Source: Mallotus nudiflorus
Lineage: Eukaryota; Streptophyta; Magnoliopsida; Malpighiales; Euphorbiaceae
Length of the DNA stretch: 64,000 nucleotides
Assembly: GCA_947683625.1 (NCBI GenBank)
Contig: CANTUR010000069.1
Coordinates: 2,790,001-2,854,000 of the forward strand
Reading direction: 5' to 3'
Position numbers and translations under genes: made by a program. Shown here in pieces: positions 1-10,741 of this stretch; the first letter of the stretch is position 1, and each line of letters starts with the position of its first letter. The notes under the pieces are model-generated. The model did no database searches. It was not told the DNA's origin and saw nothing but the letters and a program-made list of their open reading frames with translations.

Positions 1-480
1 TGGGGGAAGGTGGCTGACATTTCCATGGATCTGACACTTGTGGCATTTCCTCACAAATTTAATGCAGTCTTCCATTATCATCATCTAGAAGAACACTTGT
101 TTGATTAGCTTTTTAGCCAGGATTGCTCCATTCATATGTCAACCATAAACACCCTCATGTACTTCTTCTATTTCTCTTGCATCTTCAGTTTCATTTAGAC
201 ATCAGAGTTGTAAACTATATGAGGTTCTCCTGTATAACACACCTTAGTGTGATGTGAATTTTGATGCAAATCATCGAATGACCACTTTGTCTCTTTCATT
301 TATTTGATCAAGATAGGCTCATTCCTTCATATATCTCTAGATGTTAAAGAACTAGAGCTTTTCAATTGCTTCTATCTTTACTATTCTACATTTTTTTATG
401 ACAATGCTATCCTGATTTAAGTAGAATGAGAGGCTTCATAGGCATTTTGGATGATCCTTCCTATAGTGAATGAATTTTCC
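1..480 (-). pseudogene. Element A integrase, N-terminal zinc-binding part
   Basis: The minus strand encodes a segment with HMNG, then KKLIKQ, then the zinc-finger half CHKCQI, followed by VSHLP. It is collinear with the same part of element B's integrase at 31261-31440. Integrase inserts the cDNA into the genome, and this N-terminal HHCC finger precedes the DDE core. At least one in-frame stop interrupts the finger region. The catalytic core would lie left of base 1, so its state cannot be judged. Confidence 0.75.
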
Positions 481-499
481 ATCTGATTATGGTTTTTAA

Positions 500-930
500 G
501 GAGATGAATGAATCTGCATTTTTGGAAGGACATGGTGAGTAACCTCAAGTGGTCTAGATAAGGATTTAAGTGCTACTCTTTCAATTCCCACTCTTTCATG
601 GCATGATTGATTACTAGCATGGAATCTCCAAAGATTTTGACTTCTGTGACATCCAGGGTTATCAGTGCTTCTATTTCGAGTATGCATGCCTTGAATTCTG
701 CTTCATTATTTATGACTCTGAACTTTAGCTTTTTAGCAATTGGTACTACTTCCCCTTCTAGAGATTATAGTAGGACACCGACTTATGTGCTAAACTAATT
801 GACTGCTCTGTTAAAGTACATGCACCATCCTTGGATTTCAATGGCTGAGCTAAGGTTGTGTGGGAAGTCCAATTGGATTTCTTCTAAGTCTAGAATGGGG
901 TTGAGAGATAGAAATTCAACCACTACTCTC
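500..930 (-). pseudogene. Element A second (archaeal-like) RNase H domain
   Basis: On the minus strand around 600-730 the frame reads NNEAEFKAC, then EIEALI, then FGDSMLVINHAMKEW. These are conserved blocks of the extra RNase H that Tat/Ogre-type elements carry between the ordinary RNase H and integrase: acidic residues in NEAE and in GDS, and the terminal tryptophan. In the family the domain is thought to assist degradation of the RNA strand during reverse transcription. Element B keeps a matching copy at 31850-32110. Flanking frames are broken by stops. Plus-strand frames here are shadows. Confidence 0.75.
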
Positions 931-959
931 CCTTTTACTGGCTCTTAGTCAGATATTGC

Positions 960-2110
960 ACATTAAATTTTGTTAGCAATACGAGCTAGTTGGCGTGTTT
1001 CCCCACTATAGAGGGAGCTTCATAGAGGTATTTCATTAGGTCCATTTTAGACACGGCCTGTATTCTATAAGATTGAAAGTAGTGTCTGAGTTTCTTCATT
1101 GCCCATACCATTGCCAAACATATTTGTTTAACTTTTCTATACTTCTCCTCATATGGTAGCATCTTCTTGCTCAAGTAGTAGACCACATATTCTACTTTTA
1201 TTTCTCCCTCTTAGACTAACATTGCACCAATTACATTCCCTTTGATGGCCAGATACAAGGTTAAAGTCATCCTTGGTTTAGATGGTCTTGGAACCAGTGG
1301 GTTGGCTAGGTAGCTTCTGATATTTTCAAATGCTAGTTAACACTATTTGTTCCATTTAACTGACTAATATTTTTTTAGTAGCTTGAAGATCGGTTCATAC
1401 ACTACTGTTAACTTAGCAATGAATCTACTGATGAACTATAGTTTCCTTAGAAACCCTCTGATTTTTTCTTTATTTTTAGCACTAGCATCTCTCTAATGGC
1501 TTTTGCTTTGTCTGGATCCATTTCAATCATGTTCTAACTGACAACATACCCCATCATACTTCCTAAAGTAACCCCGAATATGCATTTCTTCATATTTAGC
1601 CTAAGATTGTACTTTTTGACCCTTCCAAGGAACTTTTGGAGATCAAAGGGGTATTCTTCTCTAGTTATTGATTTGACCATCATGCCATCAACGTATACCT
1701 CCACTTCTTTATGTATCATGTCATGGAACATTGCAGTCACCATTCTCTAATAGGTTGCCCCCACATTCTTTAGTCCAAAAGGCATTACCCTGTAGCAGTA
1801 AGTACCTCATTATGTTATGAAAGCTATCTTTGCTTTATCAATAATGGCCATTAGGAACTGATTGTACCTAGAGAATCCATCCATGAAGGAGTATATTGCA
1901 CATATGGCAGCACTGTCAACCAGTACGTCTATGTGAGGTAGTAGGAAATCATCCTTCAGGCAGGCCTCATTTGTATCTCTGTAGTCAACATAAATTCTAA
2001 CCATTTTGTCTTTCTTTGGTACTGGCACCACATTTTCTAACATTCTGGATAGTCTGCTGCCTCTAAGAATTTTGCTTTGATATGTTTCTCAATGTCCTCT
2101 TTTACTAGTT
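960..2110 (-). pseudogene. Element A reverse transcriptase and first RNase H
   Basis: RT copies the element RNA into DNA. On the minus strand 1810-2043 carries ENVVPVPKKD, VDYRDTNEA, DDFLLPHID and FMDGFSRYNQ, which are the fingers and palm blocks of Ty3/gypsy RT. Then 1534-1743 has FHDMIHKEVEVYVDG. The catalytic YVDD is YVDG here, so one of the paired aspartates is lost. The first RNase H follows at 986-1186 with YYLSKK, LAMVWAMKKLRHY and SKMDLMKY. Several stops separate the blocks. Best match from memory of the family is Tat. The enzyme is dead. Confidence 0.88.
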
Positions 2111-3035
2111 AGGCCCATTATGGTATAAGTCTTCTCAACTTCTGCTTTACTTGTTTGTACCTTTCTTTAGTAGAAATGAAGTGTTAAGTAATGTCTCTAT
2201 CAATATCAGGCATATCATCGTATGTCTAGGCAAATACTTTTGAATATTTTATTAATATTTTTTCAATTTCTTTCCTCTCTTCAAGGGTAACATATTTCAA
2301 AATATGCATAATGAGTGGTTCAGATTTTGTGCCAATGTTAAATGATTCAGGGCATATGGAATGAATGTTAAATAGGCTAATGTTTTTATCAATGTAATGC
2401 ACACTACCATCGAGAAATACATCAAACAAGTAACTGAAATATAATTTCATTTCATTAACTTTAGAGTTCATTACATCATCATTTTTAAATAAAGAAAAAG
2501 TATAGAGATCATCATCAGTAATGTCTTCGAACATGATGTCATCAATGCTCGATTCAAGGATAGCAGCAGCTTGGGCATGATTGATAGCTTTACTTTTAGA
2601 TTCTATCTCTAAGTTTTTCATTAGCTCATAGATGTTAGTCTTGCTCATCATATCTGATAAGTGCTTCTCCTTGAGAGTGTCATTAAAGATCTCAAACTCT
2701 AGTTTCTTGATTTTGCTGCTCTCCCATTCCTTAACTTGTCGTCGATAGACTTGGGCTGAGCTTTCAACCACAATAGAGGTTAATATCTTAGCCCTAGTAT
2801 CCTTTTCAGGATTGTACCCTAGACTATTTTTGTTAGTCTATACTCAAAAGTCAGGGAATTCTGTGACTCAAATGTTTCTTTCTCCTAGTCCTGTTCTAAG
2901 CAGATATTGCATTTTCTTCATCATAATAGTAGCTTTGAGATCAACATGACTGTCATTGATCACAAAAACCTAGAATCCTGGTTGGACCATATTTAGACAG
3001 GTAATAATGTTGTTTGTTTTAGCAGGGATGGTAAC
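2111..3035 (-). pseudogene. Element A protease-RT linker
   Basis: An open stretch at 2226-2771 (181 codons, minus) has no catalytic motif. It is rich in acidic and lysine residues and ends KILIKYSKVFA, the usual lead-in to RT in Tat elements (family form: an aromatic segment just before the RT domain). It joins RT on its left and, once the solo LTR at 3036-4555 is removed, the protease on its right. The stretch 2772-3030 is the same linker with stops. No independent function is proposed. Confidence 0.7.
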
Positions 3036-4560
3036 TGTTAGTGATATGCACTAGGTCAATCATGTATTACCATGTTTTAACTTTATCATTTTATTTAATA
3101 AAGAGGCATTTTTCATTATCATTTTGTGTTATGGTAATTACTTGAATAGTAAATTCTTACTAAGGTCATCAAGTATGTGACTTGATAGTAAAACCCTTAG
3201 ATTAAATATGAGTTCTATTCAAATTATCCCTAGTCTTAACAATATGTTATGGCTAGTATGATATTGATTGATTATTATGTTTTACTAATCATGAATATGA
3301 GATATTAAGTTAACTCATAGGTACTTATTTGGAAAATAATGTACTGGATTGACCCATCATGAGAATACTACATAGACAATTATCATAAGTAATTCTCATA
3401 ATAATAATATTAATTTAGTCCTTTGACCTTGAAATCATCATGGATTTCTACATAACTATTATATATTTTGACACAATCTAACATTGTCTTTAACAGGATG
3501 ATTAAATAAATTGTTGTTAGATATGAAATGAGTCATATGAGGAATGTGAGTGATTGAGAAGGAATTTGTCCCTCATTTAATCTAAGTAAGATATCTATGG
3601 GCCCCTTGATAAGATAGACTGAGGAAAATGCATGGGCATGTTAAAGTGAATTGATAAAGAGTTATCATTCTCAGTCTACTTAGATTCATGAAATAATATG
3701 GTTGAATTATATAAGGATGACAAAAACTATGCCTTATATTCAATTAAGATATCATGTGACAAAGGGATTGCAATATTTATTATAAATTAGGTTATGTCAG
3801 ATTATTGACTTCACATGACTTGGGTAGTCATAATGTCCTGCTAAAGTCCACTTATGACTTGTAGGCCTAAATAGAGATTTAAGGCCCATTGCCAATGTCA
3901 TGTGAACCTACAGGGTCACACACTTAGAATAGACCCAAAAATGGATATGGGTTTGAGAAGCGCAAATATGCTCTGTGGAAATAAATAAATAGTTTATTTA
4001 TTTATTTATTTAAGGTAAAGGTTATCTTAAATAAATGGAATATTATATCTAATTTAATTTTAAATGAAATCAGAATAATAATAATTAAGAAATTACCAAA
4101 AAGTTATTTTGGTAAGTGAAACCCTAATTAGAGGTCTATATATATATTATATTCTCTAGGGTTTCACTAACTCAATTATTAGCCAACAAAATTCATTTTT
4201 CTCCTCTTAGAAAAACTAAAACACATAGTGTTTTTGTTCTTAATTTATGAGAAATTAAGATAAGTGCTAGCACATAAAGTTTTCTATTTAATCAAGGGAT
4301 GTTCGTGTGGACACTTATGGAGGATGGATTATTTTGAAGACATCTTGATCCAAACTACCAAAATCAAAAGTTTTAGGTAAGGTGTCACTAGAGTGAACCT
4401 CCTCTCTACCTTCCAACAGTCTTGCCTCTTCTGCATTTATGGTAAGATTTGAAAACCTTAGTTTTAAATCAATTAATCAAATTACTTGGATCTGGGTTAG
4501 GGTTTGTCGTTAAAATTTTTAATTTCCACTGCGTTTTGAATCACAAATCCCAACAGTAAT
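3031..4560 (+). repeat. Solo LTR, copia D/E family, with TSD GTAAC/GTAAT
   Basis: The LTR is 3036-4555 (1520 bp), starting TGTTAGTGATATGCAC and ending AATCCCAACA. It belongs to the same family as the LTRs of copia elements D and E, closest to E (it shares E's internal sequence where D has a small insertion). It is flanked by GTAAC (3031-3035) and GTAAT (4556-4560), a 5-bp target duplication with one C/T difference. The target is the protease-RT linker of element A, whose frame resumes on the other side. No internal copia sequence is present, so this is a product of LTR-LTR recombination. Confidence 0.9.
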
Positions 4561-5100
4561 AACCTTTCTATTTAGAGGGAACTTCATCTTCCGATGCACA
4601 GTGGAAGGTATGCCCCCTAGTGGGTGGAACCACAGTCTTCCTAGCGATAGGGCAAAAGTCAAAGGGATGTCCAGGATGATAAATTCTATTTTTGATTTGA
4701 TATCTCCCATTGTAACTATTGCTTTGAAAGTTTCAATGACTGGCTTCTTTGAATCATTGTAAGCTTGTATAACCACATTGGATTCTTCCAAGTTTTCAAC
4801 ATTCATCCTGAACTTACGTAGCAACCTCATAGGGCAAATGATAATAGCAGACCAGTCATCTACCATAACATATGGGGTCTTCTTAGTCCTGATAATTGCT
4901 TGTATGAAGAGAGGATGATTATGGACCCTTCCCTCAAAGGGTAAATCTTCATTTGAAAATGTGATTGCATTGGAAGGAGCTTTCATTAAAGAGGCTTTCA
5001 TCTCACATGGTAAGGCATCAGTGGAAATCTTTGCTTCATCTAATGCTTTGACTATGGCATCTTTATGGTTCTTAAAGGCCATTAGTAGGTCCTAGATACT
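4561..5100 (-). pseudogene. Element A aspartic protease
   Basis: The retroviral-type protease would cleave the Gag-Pol polyprotein. The minus-strand frame 4561-5082 reads VMVDDWSA where Tat proteases have an ID-N-G-S-A type active site, so the glycine after the catalytic Asp is replaced by Trp. Downstream are SLGRLWFH (family LLGRPWIH), the GGIPSTVH block and KVITV, all in the expected order. Its C-terminal end is cut by the solo LTR. The frame reaching into the LTR as far as 4519 is an artefact of the insertion. Confidence 0.8.
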
Positions 5101-7166
5101 GGCTTATGCCTAAGTTTTCTTGAGTTGTTTGAGGATAGTGTCTTCTTCTTTAACCAGAGCTTGATCTTTTGCTACTTCTTTCTTTTTAAAGGGTTCCTTC
5201 TCCTTCTCAAGAGGTTGATATACTAAACCGCTGTGAGTTACATGGTTAACTATTAGTGAGGGATTCTCAGTGGCTTGCTTATCTACTTTTGTACTGCTAT
5301 TCTAGTCCTAGATAATGATTTCAGGATCATCAAAGTCATACCATATGTCTATCCTTATTATGTGTAGGTTCTAAAGCTGAATAGTACTATCTGTCTCATC
5401 TTTATAGTCAAATTCTTCTCCCATCCTAAGGGTGTTATGTCTTTTAAGAGTGTGTGAGTAGCAGGAGGTGCCATGCACTTGACTTTATAGTCAAACTTCT
5501 TAAATGGTTGGCCTAGTAAATCCCATACTTGATGGTTACTGCTAAAATTGTTATCTACTTCTACTTCTTATGGGTAAGGGCAATCATCACTTCACCATTC
5601 ATGGGGAGAGCTATATCCCTGGCTCTTTTTTACATCATTAAATGGGGAAGAAAACTTTGAGGCATTGGAATGTATTCAAAAGTAGAAGGACATTGCTCAT
5701 CTTCACTAGAATCATGAGGCTCAAGAATGGGTTTTGAGGGTTTGTCTTCTAGGGGCTTGTCTTAGGTTTCTTGTATGGCTTGGATTGATTTTTTAACAAA
5801 GTGTTTTAGTAGATTAGAGGATATCATGCTAATTGTTTGTGGAGGCATGTTTTGATAGTTTGGGAGAGGATTGGTCTTAATACTAGGTCATTTTTCTGGG
5901 TCATCAATTTTTCCAAAGTCAATGACGTCTTGGATTGCATTTTTTTAGGGTTCTACATGTATTAGTAGTGTGGCTAGGCATTTGGTGAAAATGGCAGAAC
6001 AAGATTTGTTTAATTTAAGGTGGTAGTGGGTTTGGAAGGGGCCTAAACTCTTGTGGCTATAGGAGGTTATTTTATTGAAATCTCTAGAATACTTCGGATA
6101 GTGGGAGGTTAAAGTTTGAGAATTTTCTTGGTGTTTTAATGGTATTGATAGATGGTGAGTTTTGGGTGTTAAGCTGGATCATGTTTATTTATATGGTTCG
6201 GGTGAAGGTCTTTTGGGTGTTTGGTTAGGTATTACGATAAAAAGTGTTTCTGGCTTGCTGAGGTTCCTCATCCTTAATTTTAATCCCAGCCTGATGGAGA
6301 ACTTTTAACTCATGATAATAAGCAAAGATCATATGTTTTCTAAAGTGTGGTAGTGCCCTTTTGATTATTAGCTCTATTTATTCATCCTTAGGAGGACAGT
6401 TTCTCATCTTGACTACCTTTCCTTGCCATCTAGTGACATAATCAGAGAAAGCTTCACTGGGTTTCTGCCTTGTGGTCTCAAGGTCCCTTCAAGTGATGTC
6501 TAACTGAGTGTTGTATTCATACTTCTTGATAAACTTCTAAGTTAGTAATAGCCAATCATTTTTTATTTCATCTTCAAGGTCAAAGAACCATGCCCTTGGT
6601 CCTTCCTCTAGTGATGCTAAGAAGAATTAAACAATTTACGATTCTGTAAGCTTTGTGGTAGCCATAAAGGTAGCATATTGCCTTAAATGGACCCTTAGAT
6701 CTCCTATACCATCAAACTTAGCAAAGTTTGGTAGCTTTAAATCATCTAGAAGTTGGTCATCTTTGAATAGTGCCATGTCGGTGAAGCTTTTAAAGCCATG
6801 AGTTCCTTTATCTTTGAAGGCGGATTCCAGCTGAGCCATCCTTTTGGCCAATAGTTTGACCTCCCCTATCGATTCAAGCTTGGTCATGTCAGCAATATTT
6901 GCAGCTTTTGGTGCATTCCTAAGATCTTGGTAGTAGTAATTGTCATCATTAGCTTGAACTAGAGTGCAGGGAATTCCTTTTGCCTTATCTACCCTTAGGT
7001 GAATAGATGCATTCATTTAGTGGTGTGCTATTACCATCTGGAACACTTTTGGCTTTGATTTGGGCTTAGAGGATTTCAGCTATGGTGCATTAGCGAGCAA
7101 CTTTTAGATCCCCTCTTTTAGCTTGTCTTCAAATTGTTGATAGGAGGTATCTTCTTGGTCACTCAT
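5101..7166 (-). pseudogene. Element A gag and gag-protease linker
   Basis: Gag forms the virus-like particle. The likely start is the ATG at 7166-7164, giving a protein beginning MSDQEDTSYQQFEDK. A stop follows about 50 codons later, and the frame reopens at 7016. The capsid-like region has LPNFAKFDGIGDLRVHLRQY, then (after a frame change near 6630) W-FFDLEDEI and TRWQGKVVKMRNCPPKDE. A CxFHx4Hx4C zinc-knuckle-like motif lies near 5960-6010, again Tat-like. Around 5480 the linker has the motif FDYKV that element C carries twice. Many stops. Confidence 0.85.
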
Positions 7167-7400
7167 GCTTGAATGTAGTATTCCTGTAGAGATTTCCAGG
7201 TTTGGGAGATCGCATCTACTTTTTTACTATTTCTCATTAGATGATATTCAATATATAGCTAGCATAACACCCTAGTTTCAGTGATGACAGTTTATTTATC
7301 ATTCATATAGTACATCAGAAAATATAGGATAATAAAGTTGATAATTATATTACATCACTTTCCTGATGAAATACATATGAAAAGAAAAAGATTACGAAAA
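7167..7400 (-). other. Element A leader and LTR 3' end, boundary unresolved
   Basis: Non-coding sequence between the gag start and the solo LTR at 7406. By position it must hold the primer-binding site and the 3' end of element A's 5' LTR. I could not identify a convincing primer-binding site. A weak candidate overlaps 7268-7287 (CCCTAG...GATGACA read on plus), which shares only its first bases with the site of element C. The exact LTR end is therefore left open. Confidence 0.4.
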
Positions 7401-8756
7401 AGTAATGTTGACCTTAGCAATAATCAATATTAATTTTGATCTTAAAAAACTTAATTTTGAGCATTTAATTTATTTGTTTAAGTGTGTATAAATTAGGACT
7501 CCATCAGAAGTTAAAATGAAGTATGATTTTCTTGGGCTGATTCGACCTTTGAGATTCAAAAAGGCTTTTGAGATCCATAGAGCTTTATAATGAGAAAGTT
7601 ATCTTTTACACATTTGAAAAAAACTTCTTAAGTTTTGTAAATTGGGTTTGCTTGTCAAAATTTGAGTTCATTTGGGTATGAAAATATTAAGTTGAAATCA
7701 ACATATGCAATTGCCATTTTAGATTGCATAGCTTTTAGTATTTTGAACATATCTTGAGCTACAGAAGTCCAATTTAGGTGATTCAAAATGATATGGAAAT
7801 CTAAGTCATATATATCTAAGTCAAATTTAGGTGATTCAAAATGATATGAAAACATTTTGGGTAAATTTTAAATTCTTCAATATAAAATCATGGGTTCAAC
7901 TTGTGTATAGCTGTCTAACATTAGTCTGCATTTTAGATTGCATAGCTCTTAGTATTTTGGACATATATTGCACTAAAGAAGTCTAATTGAGGTGATCCAA
8001 AATGATATGGAAATATAAGTCAAATTTCTATAACTATTATGAAGAAAGTATGGGCAAAATCGAATGTTTTTAGTAGCCAATTACGGTTTCAATCCATGTA
8101 TAGCTATTTGATGGCATCACCTTTAATAATTTAAAATTATAAATATTAGATTCAAATATAGATTATGGACATATTAATTGCACCTCCGACAACTATATTT
8201 TTTAGTTTTTGTCTATATAAACACCTCTAGAGCTAAATGGATGTTAAGAAACTTATTTATCGTTCATTCTTTCTTAAGCATTCAATTGAGCTATCAAATT
8301 CTCTTAAACAATTCTTTGTTTGTATAACTATAATGAGAGTTGGTTGTGTGCTCAAAATAGAATTTCTCTTCATCTTAAATCATGGGATATATTATAAGGG
8401 AAGTGAGATTTATCTCTAAAAGAATTGGTTTAAGTGTTTTCCATTAAAACAATTGGGATTTGGTTTTTTTAGTGAGCCTTGAAAACTCAATTTGTAAGGT
8501 TGTAAGAGTGAGCCATAAAAATCTTGTGTAATCTCAATCTTATGAATAATATTGTTGGTGATTGAAAATCCTAACTTAGGTATAAGTTAGGTTGAGACTT
8601 AGGATTGTTGTTGAATCCAAACTCCTTAATTTTTTGTATTCTTCATTCTTCCTTCTTAACTTCCATTCAATTCTTGCAAAGAATTCTTTTAATTTCTCAT
8701 TTTTATTTGATAGTCCTATCCACCCCCCCCCCCCCTCTAGGACTCTTTTCAAGTAA
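7401..8756 (+). repeat. Solo copia-type LTR with perfect TSD AGTAA
   Basis: The LTR is 7406-8751 (1346 bp), starting TGTTGACCTT and ending ACTCTTTTCA, with AGTAA at 7401-7405 and again at 8752-8756. It contains a TATA-like CTATATAAACACC near 8212, a 13-C run at 8723-8735 followed by TCTAGG near its 3' end (an arrangement I associate with some plant copia LTRs), and an internal direct duplication of about 100 bp (about 7718-7838 and 7930-8030, sharing GATTGCATAGCT and CAAAATGATATGGAAAT). The short frame 8237-8419 is not a gene. The LTR splits element A's 5' LTR or leader. Confidence 0.85.
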
Positions 8757-10151
8757 ATATAATATGATTGATCTTCAAGGATAACACGATCATTTACATA
8801 GCTTATTTAATTAATGATAGGATGATCATGCTTGCAGTGATTATTTATGCTATAATGATGAATGATGATAATATAAAGGATGCATAATGTCATCACTAGA
8901 CCAAAGCATGATGAACTTTCTGACATTATTGATATTTATGATGTGATTTCATGATTTCAAAAATAAAGGATGCAGAGTGATGATGTAAAATGAGCATAAT
9001 AACGCATATATTATTCATGTAACATGCAAGATTGCCAGTCTCATCGCACAAGCATAACAACATTCCCAAATGCTAGCGATAATAAAATAAAATATAGTAA
9101 AGTAAAGTAAACATGCTGAAACAATTATGTGGTCCTTAGACTTGACTCAGCTTGTGTGAACTTTAAAGCTCTAGCTTCAAGAGATTATTAAGCTTTCCTC
9201 GTTAAGAGGTTCAAAATGATGGCGGAATGATGCTAGATTGTATACCTTTGAAGCATGCTTTGACAAAGAAAAGGCTGGGTTTAGTGGAAAAAGGGATTTA
9301 ACAACTTAAACGAAAGGCTGTGGGAGAGAAAAAATTGTATAGGAAAGGTTTCCCGCACCTTCAATTGAACTAACTCTTGAGTGTGTGTGTGTCTTCACTT
9401 GCTTCCCCCCATCTCCAAAATGGGGTGTATAGGGGTCTATTTATAGGAAAAAAATGTGTAGAATGGGGTGGTGTAGGCATGGTCACCCACGGAGAAGTTT
9501 ATTTTTATGCATGGCCATACCAAGTGCAAGTGACCACGCACAGTGTGCGCGTGGTCATGTGTTTGGCCGCGTGCACCTGTGTGTGTTTTCACACACACTA
9601 CGATGCTCTACATTCTCTTCTTGGGTTCTATGTACATTTTTCTAGGGTTGGTCCCTATAGTTTTTGGGCCATTCGGATGCATTTCTAAAGTCCATTTTGC
9701 CAAATTCAGCTTTAATTTTAGTATATGACACTTAGGAATGTTTGCGCGCACTTCTAAGTGATATGTGTTGATACCCGGGTTATGTTAGACCATTATAGGA
9801 CCACTTCCGAAAATTTTAGAGCCCTCTGAATGTGTTTTTGAATTCAGTTTTATCAAATTTGATTTTTATTTTTTCACAAAGCTGGGTCCCGGTCTAACAA
9901 AATATGCACCAACCTAATGAGCTGAGTATTCCAAGGGGAGTTTTCTTGAAATAAAACCTTTTATTTTTCTAATAATTTATATTTCGCAAGGTCAGAGCAT
10001 AACTTGATGGCTCAGTGCATGATTTTGCACACTGGTGGGGTTGGTTAAGTTTTAAAGTTGTATACTTCAGAGTACAAGCCGACTCTAGTCATCTTGGGGA
10101 TTCGTTTCATTATTGGACCTTTTTGGGGACAATCAAATTTGAGGTATAACA
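8757..10151 (-). repeat. Element A 5' LTR, main part
   Basis: Read on the minus strand the LTR starts TGTTATACCTCAAATTTGAT at 10151. The first 150 bases are matched by element B's 3' LTR remnant at 12446-12598, which shows that A and B belong to one family. Around 9377-9728 the LTR has a locally GC- and CpG-rich patch that gives spurious plus-strand frames of up to 103 codons. No coding sequence is supported. The 3' end of the LTR lies left of the solo LTR at 7406 and is not resolved. Confidence 0.7.
9532..9556. other. CpG-rich inverted repeat in element A LTR
   Basis: GACCACGCACA and TGTGC-GC-GTGGTC form a near-perfect 11-bp stem around a single central G, with a two-base bulge. It sits in the only CpG-rich patch of an otherwise CpG-poor LTR (about 9480-9600). 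It could be a hairpin in the LTR transcript or a palindromic protein-binding site. The sequence alone does not say which. Confidence 0.6.
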
Positions 10152-10741
10152 CTGGGCCATAGATACTTGAGAATTTTCTCATATGATTTTACTATAGATT
10201 GACTTTAGGATCTCTTTAAATATTTTATCCTTAAGATGCATGTGTATTTAAGGACTTTCTCAAAATTATTCCTACAAGCAAATAAAAAATTAAACAGTTA
10301 GGATTTACTGTGCTATTTTTATATGAAAATTTTAGTTAGAAATTTTATTTTTTTTAATTACCTTTAATTAGGGCATAGGATTTCTAGGATCACCAGCAAG
10401 TAAAAGATAAATAAACAAATAGTGTATATTATGAACATGTAAAATGAATATTTTTAGTCAAGAATCATGTTTTACTAACTTCTTTTTTCATTAGTGCATA
10501 GCACTACCCTTATTATTATTAGTAGTAGTAGTATATAAAAAAAGAAGAAGAAGAAAAGTCAAGTCAAGTGGGATAGTGTGGCTAGGAATTTAAAGAGAAA
10601 GGAAGTCTTTGTAGCGAGGAAGGAAGAATAGTGGGAATGAAAATGTTTTGGGTAAAAATTTCAATTTAATACTAAAACTTTCTTCTTCTCTATTAACTAC
10701 CCCAACAACCTCCGATTGACACCAAATTTTAACTATAGCTT
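10152..10741 (+). repeat. Tekay/del-like LTR, left segment
   Basis: AT-rich plus-strand sequence ending AACTATAGCTT, the target of copia D. It continues at 41217 with CTTCTCACTCTCC once D and one AGCTT are removed. The joined sequence has the order I recognise from Tekay/del-type LTRs: a purine-rich AGAAGAAGAAGAAAAGTCAAG block, ATTTTGGGTAAAAATTTC, then the CCCCAACAACCTC line. Its 5' end probably lies left of the window, because element A appears to be inserted in it at 10151/10152. Lineage is from memory of family layout and should be checked. Confidence 0.6.

Larger units (their letters stand above)
1..10151 (-). mobile_element. Tat-lineage Ty3/gypsy element A, 5' half (3' end lies left of the window)
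   Basis: Read right to left on the minus strand the order is LTR, gag, protease, linker, reverse transcriptase, RNase H, a second RNase H and the start of integrase. The second RNase H after the normal one is the hallmark of the Tat branch of Ty3/gypsy. The LTR begins TGTTATACCT at 10151. Two solo LTRs interrupt the element (3036-4555, 7406-8751), and removing them with one copy of each TSD rejoins the surrounding sequence. All frames are broken, so this is a fossil. The integrase core, 3' untranslated region and 3' LTR must lie beyond base 1. The 5 bases right of the LTR are CTGGG, and the missing left end should be flanked by the same five if the element is simple. Confidence 0.88.

Noticed and set aside
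607..798. Plus-strand frame with a near twin at 31885-32076
   Set aside because: Both are antisense shadows of the conserved second RNase H in Tat elements A and B; conservation comes from the minus strand.
7265..8788. ATAACAC at both 7265-7271 and 8782-8788 as a TSD for the inserted LTR
   Set aside because: The AGTAA pair at 7401 and 8752 fits exactly with TG and CA ends; the ATAACAC pair does not.
9377..9728. Three overlapping plus-strand frames of 61-103 codons
   Set aside because: They lie in the GC-rich patch of element A's minus-oriented LTR and have no domain; overlapping in different frames is typical of chance.
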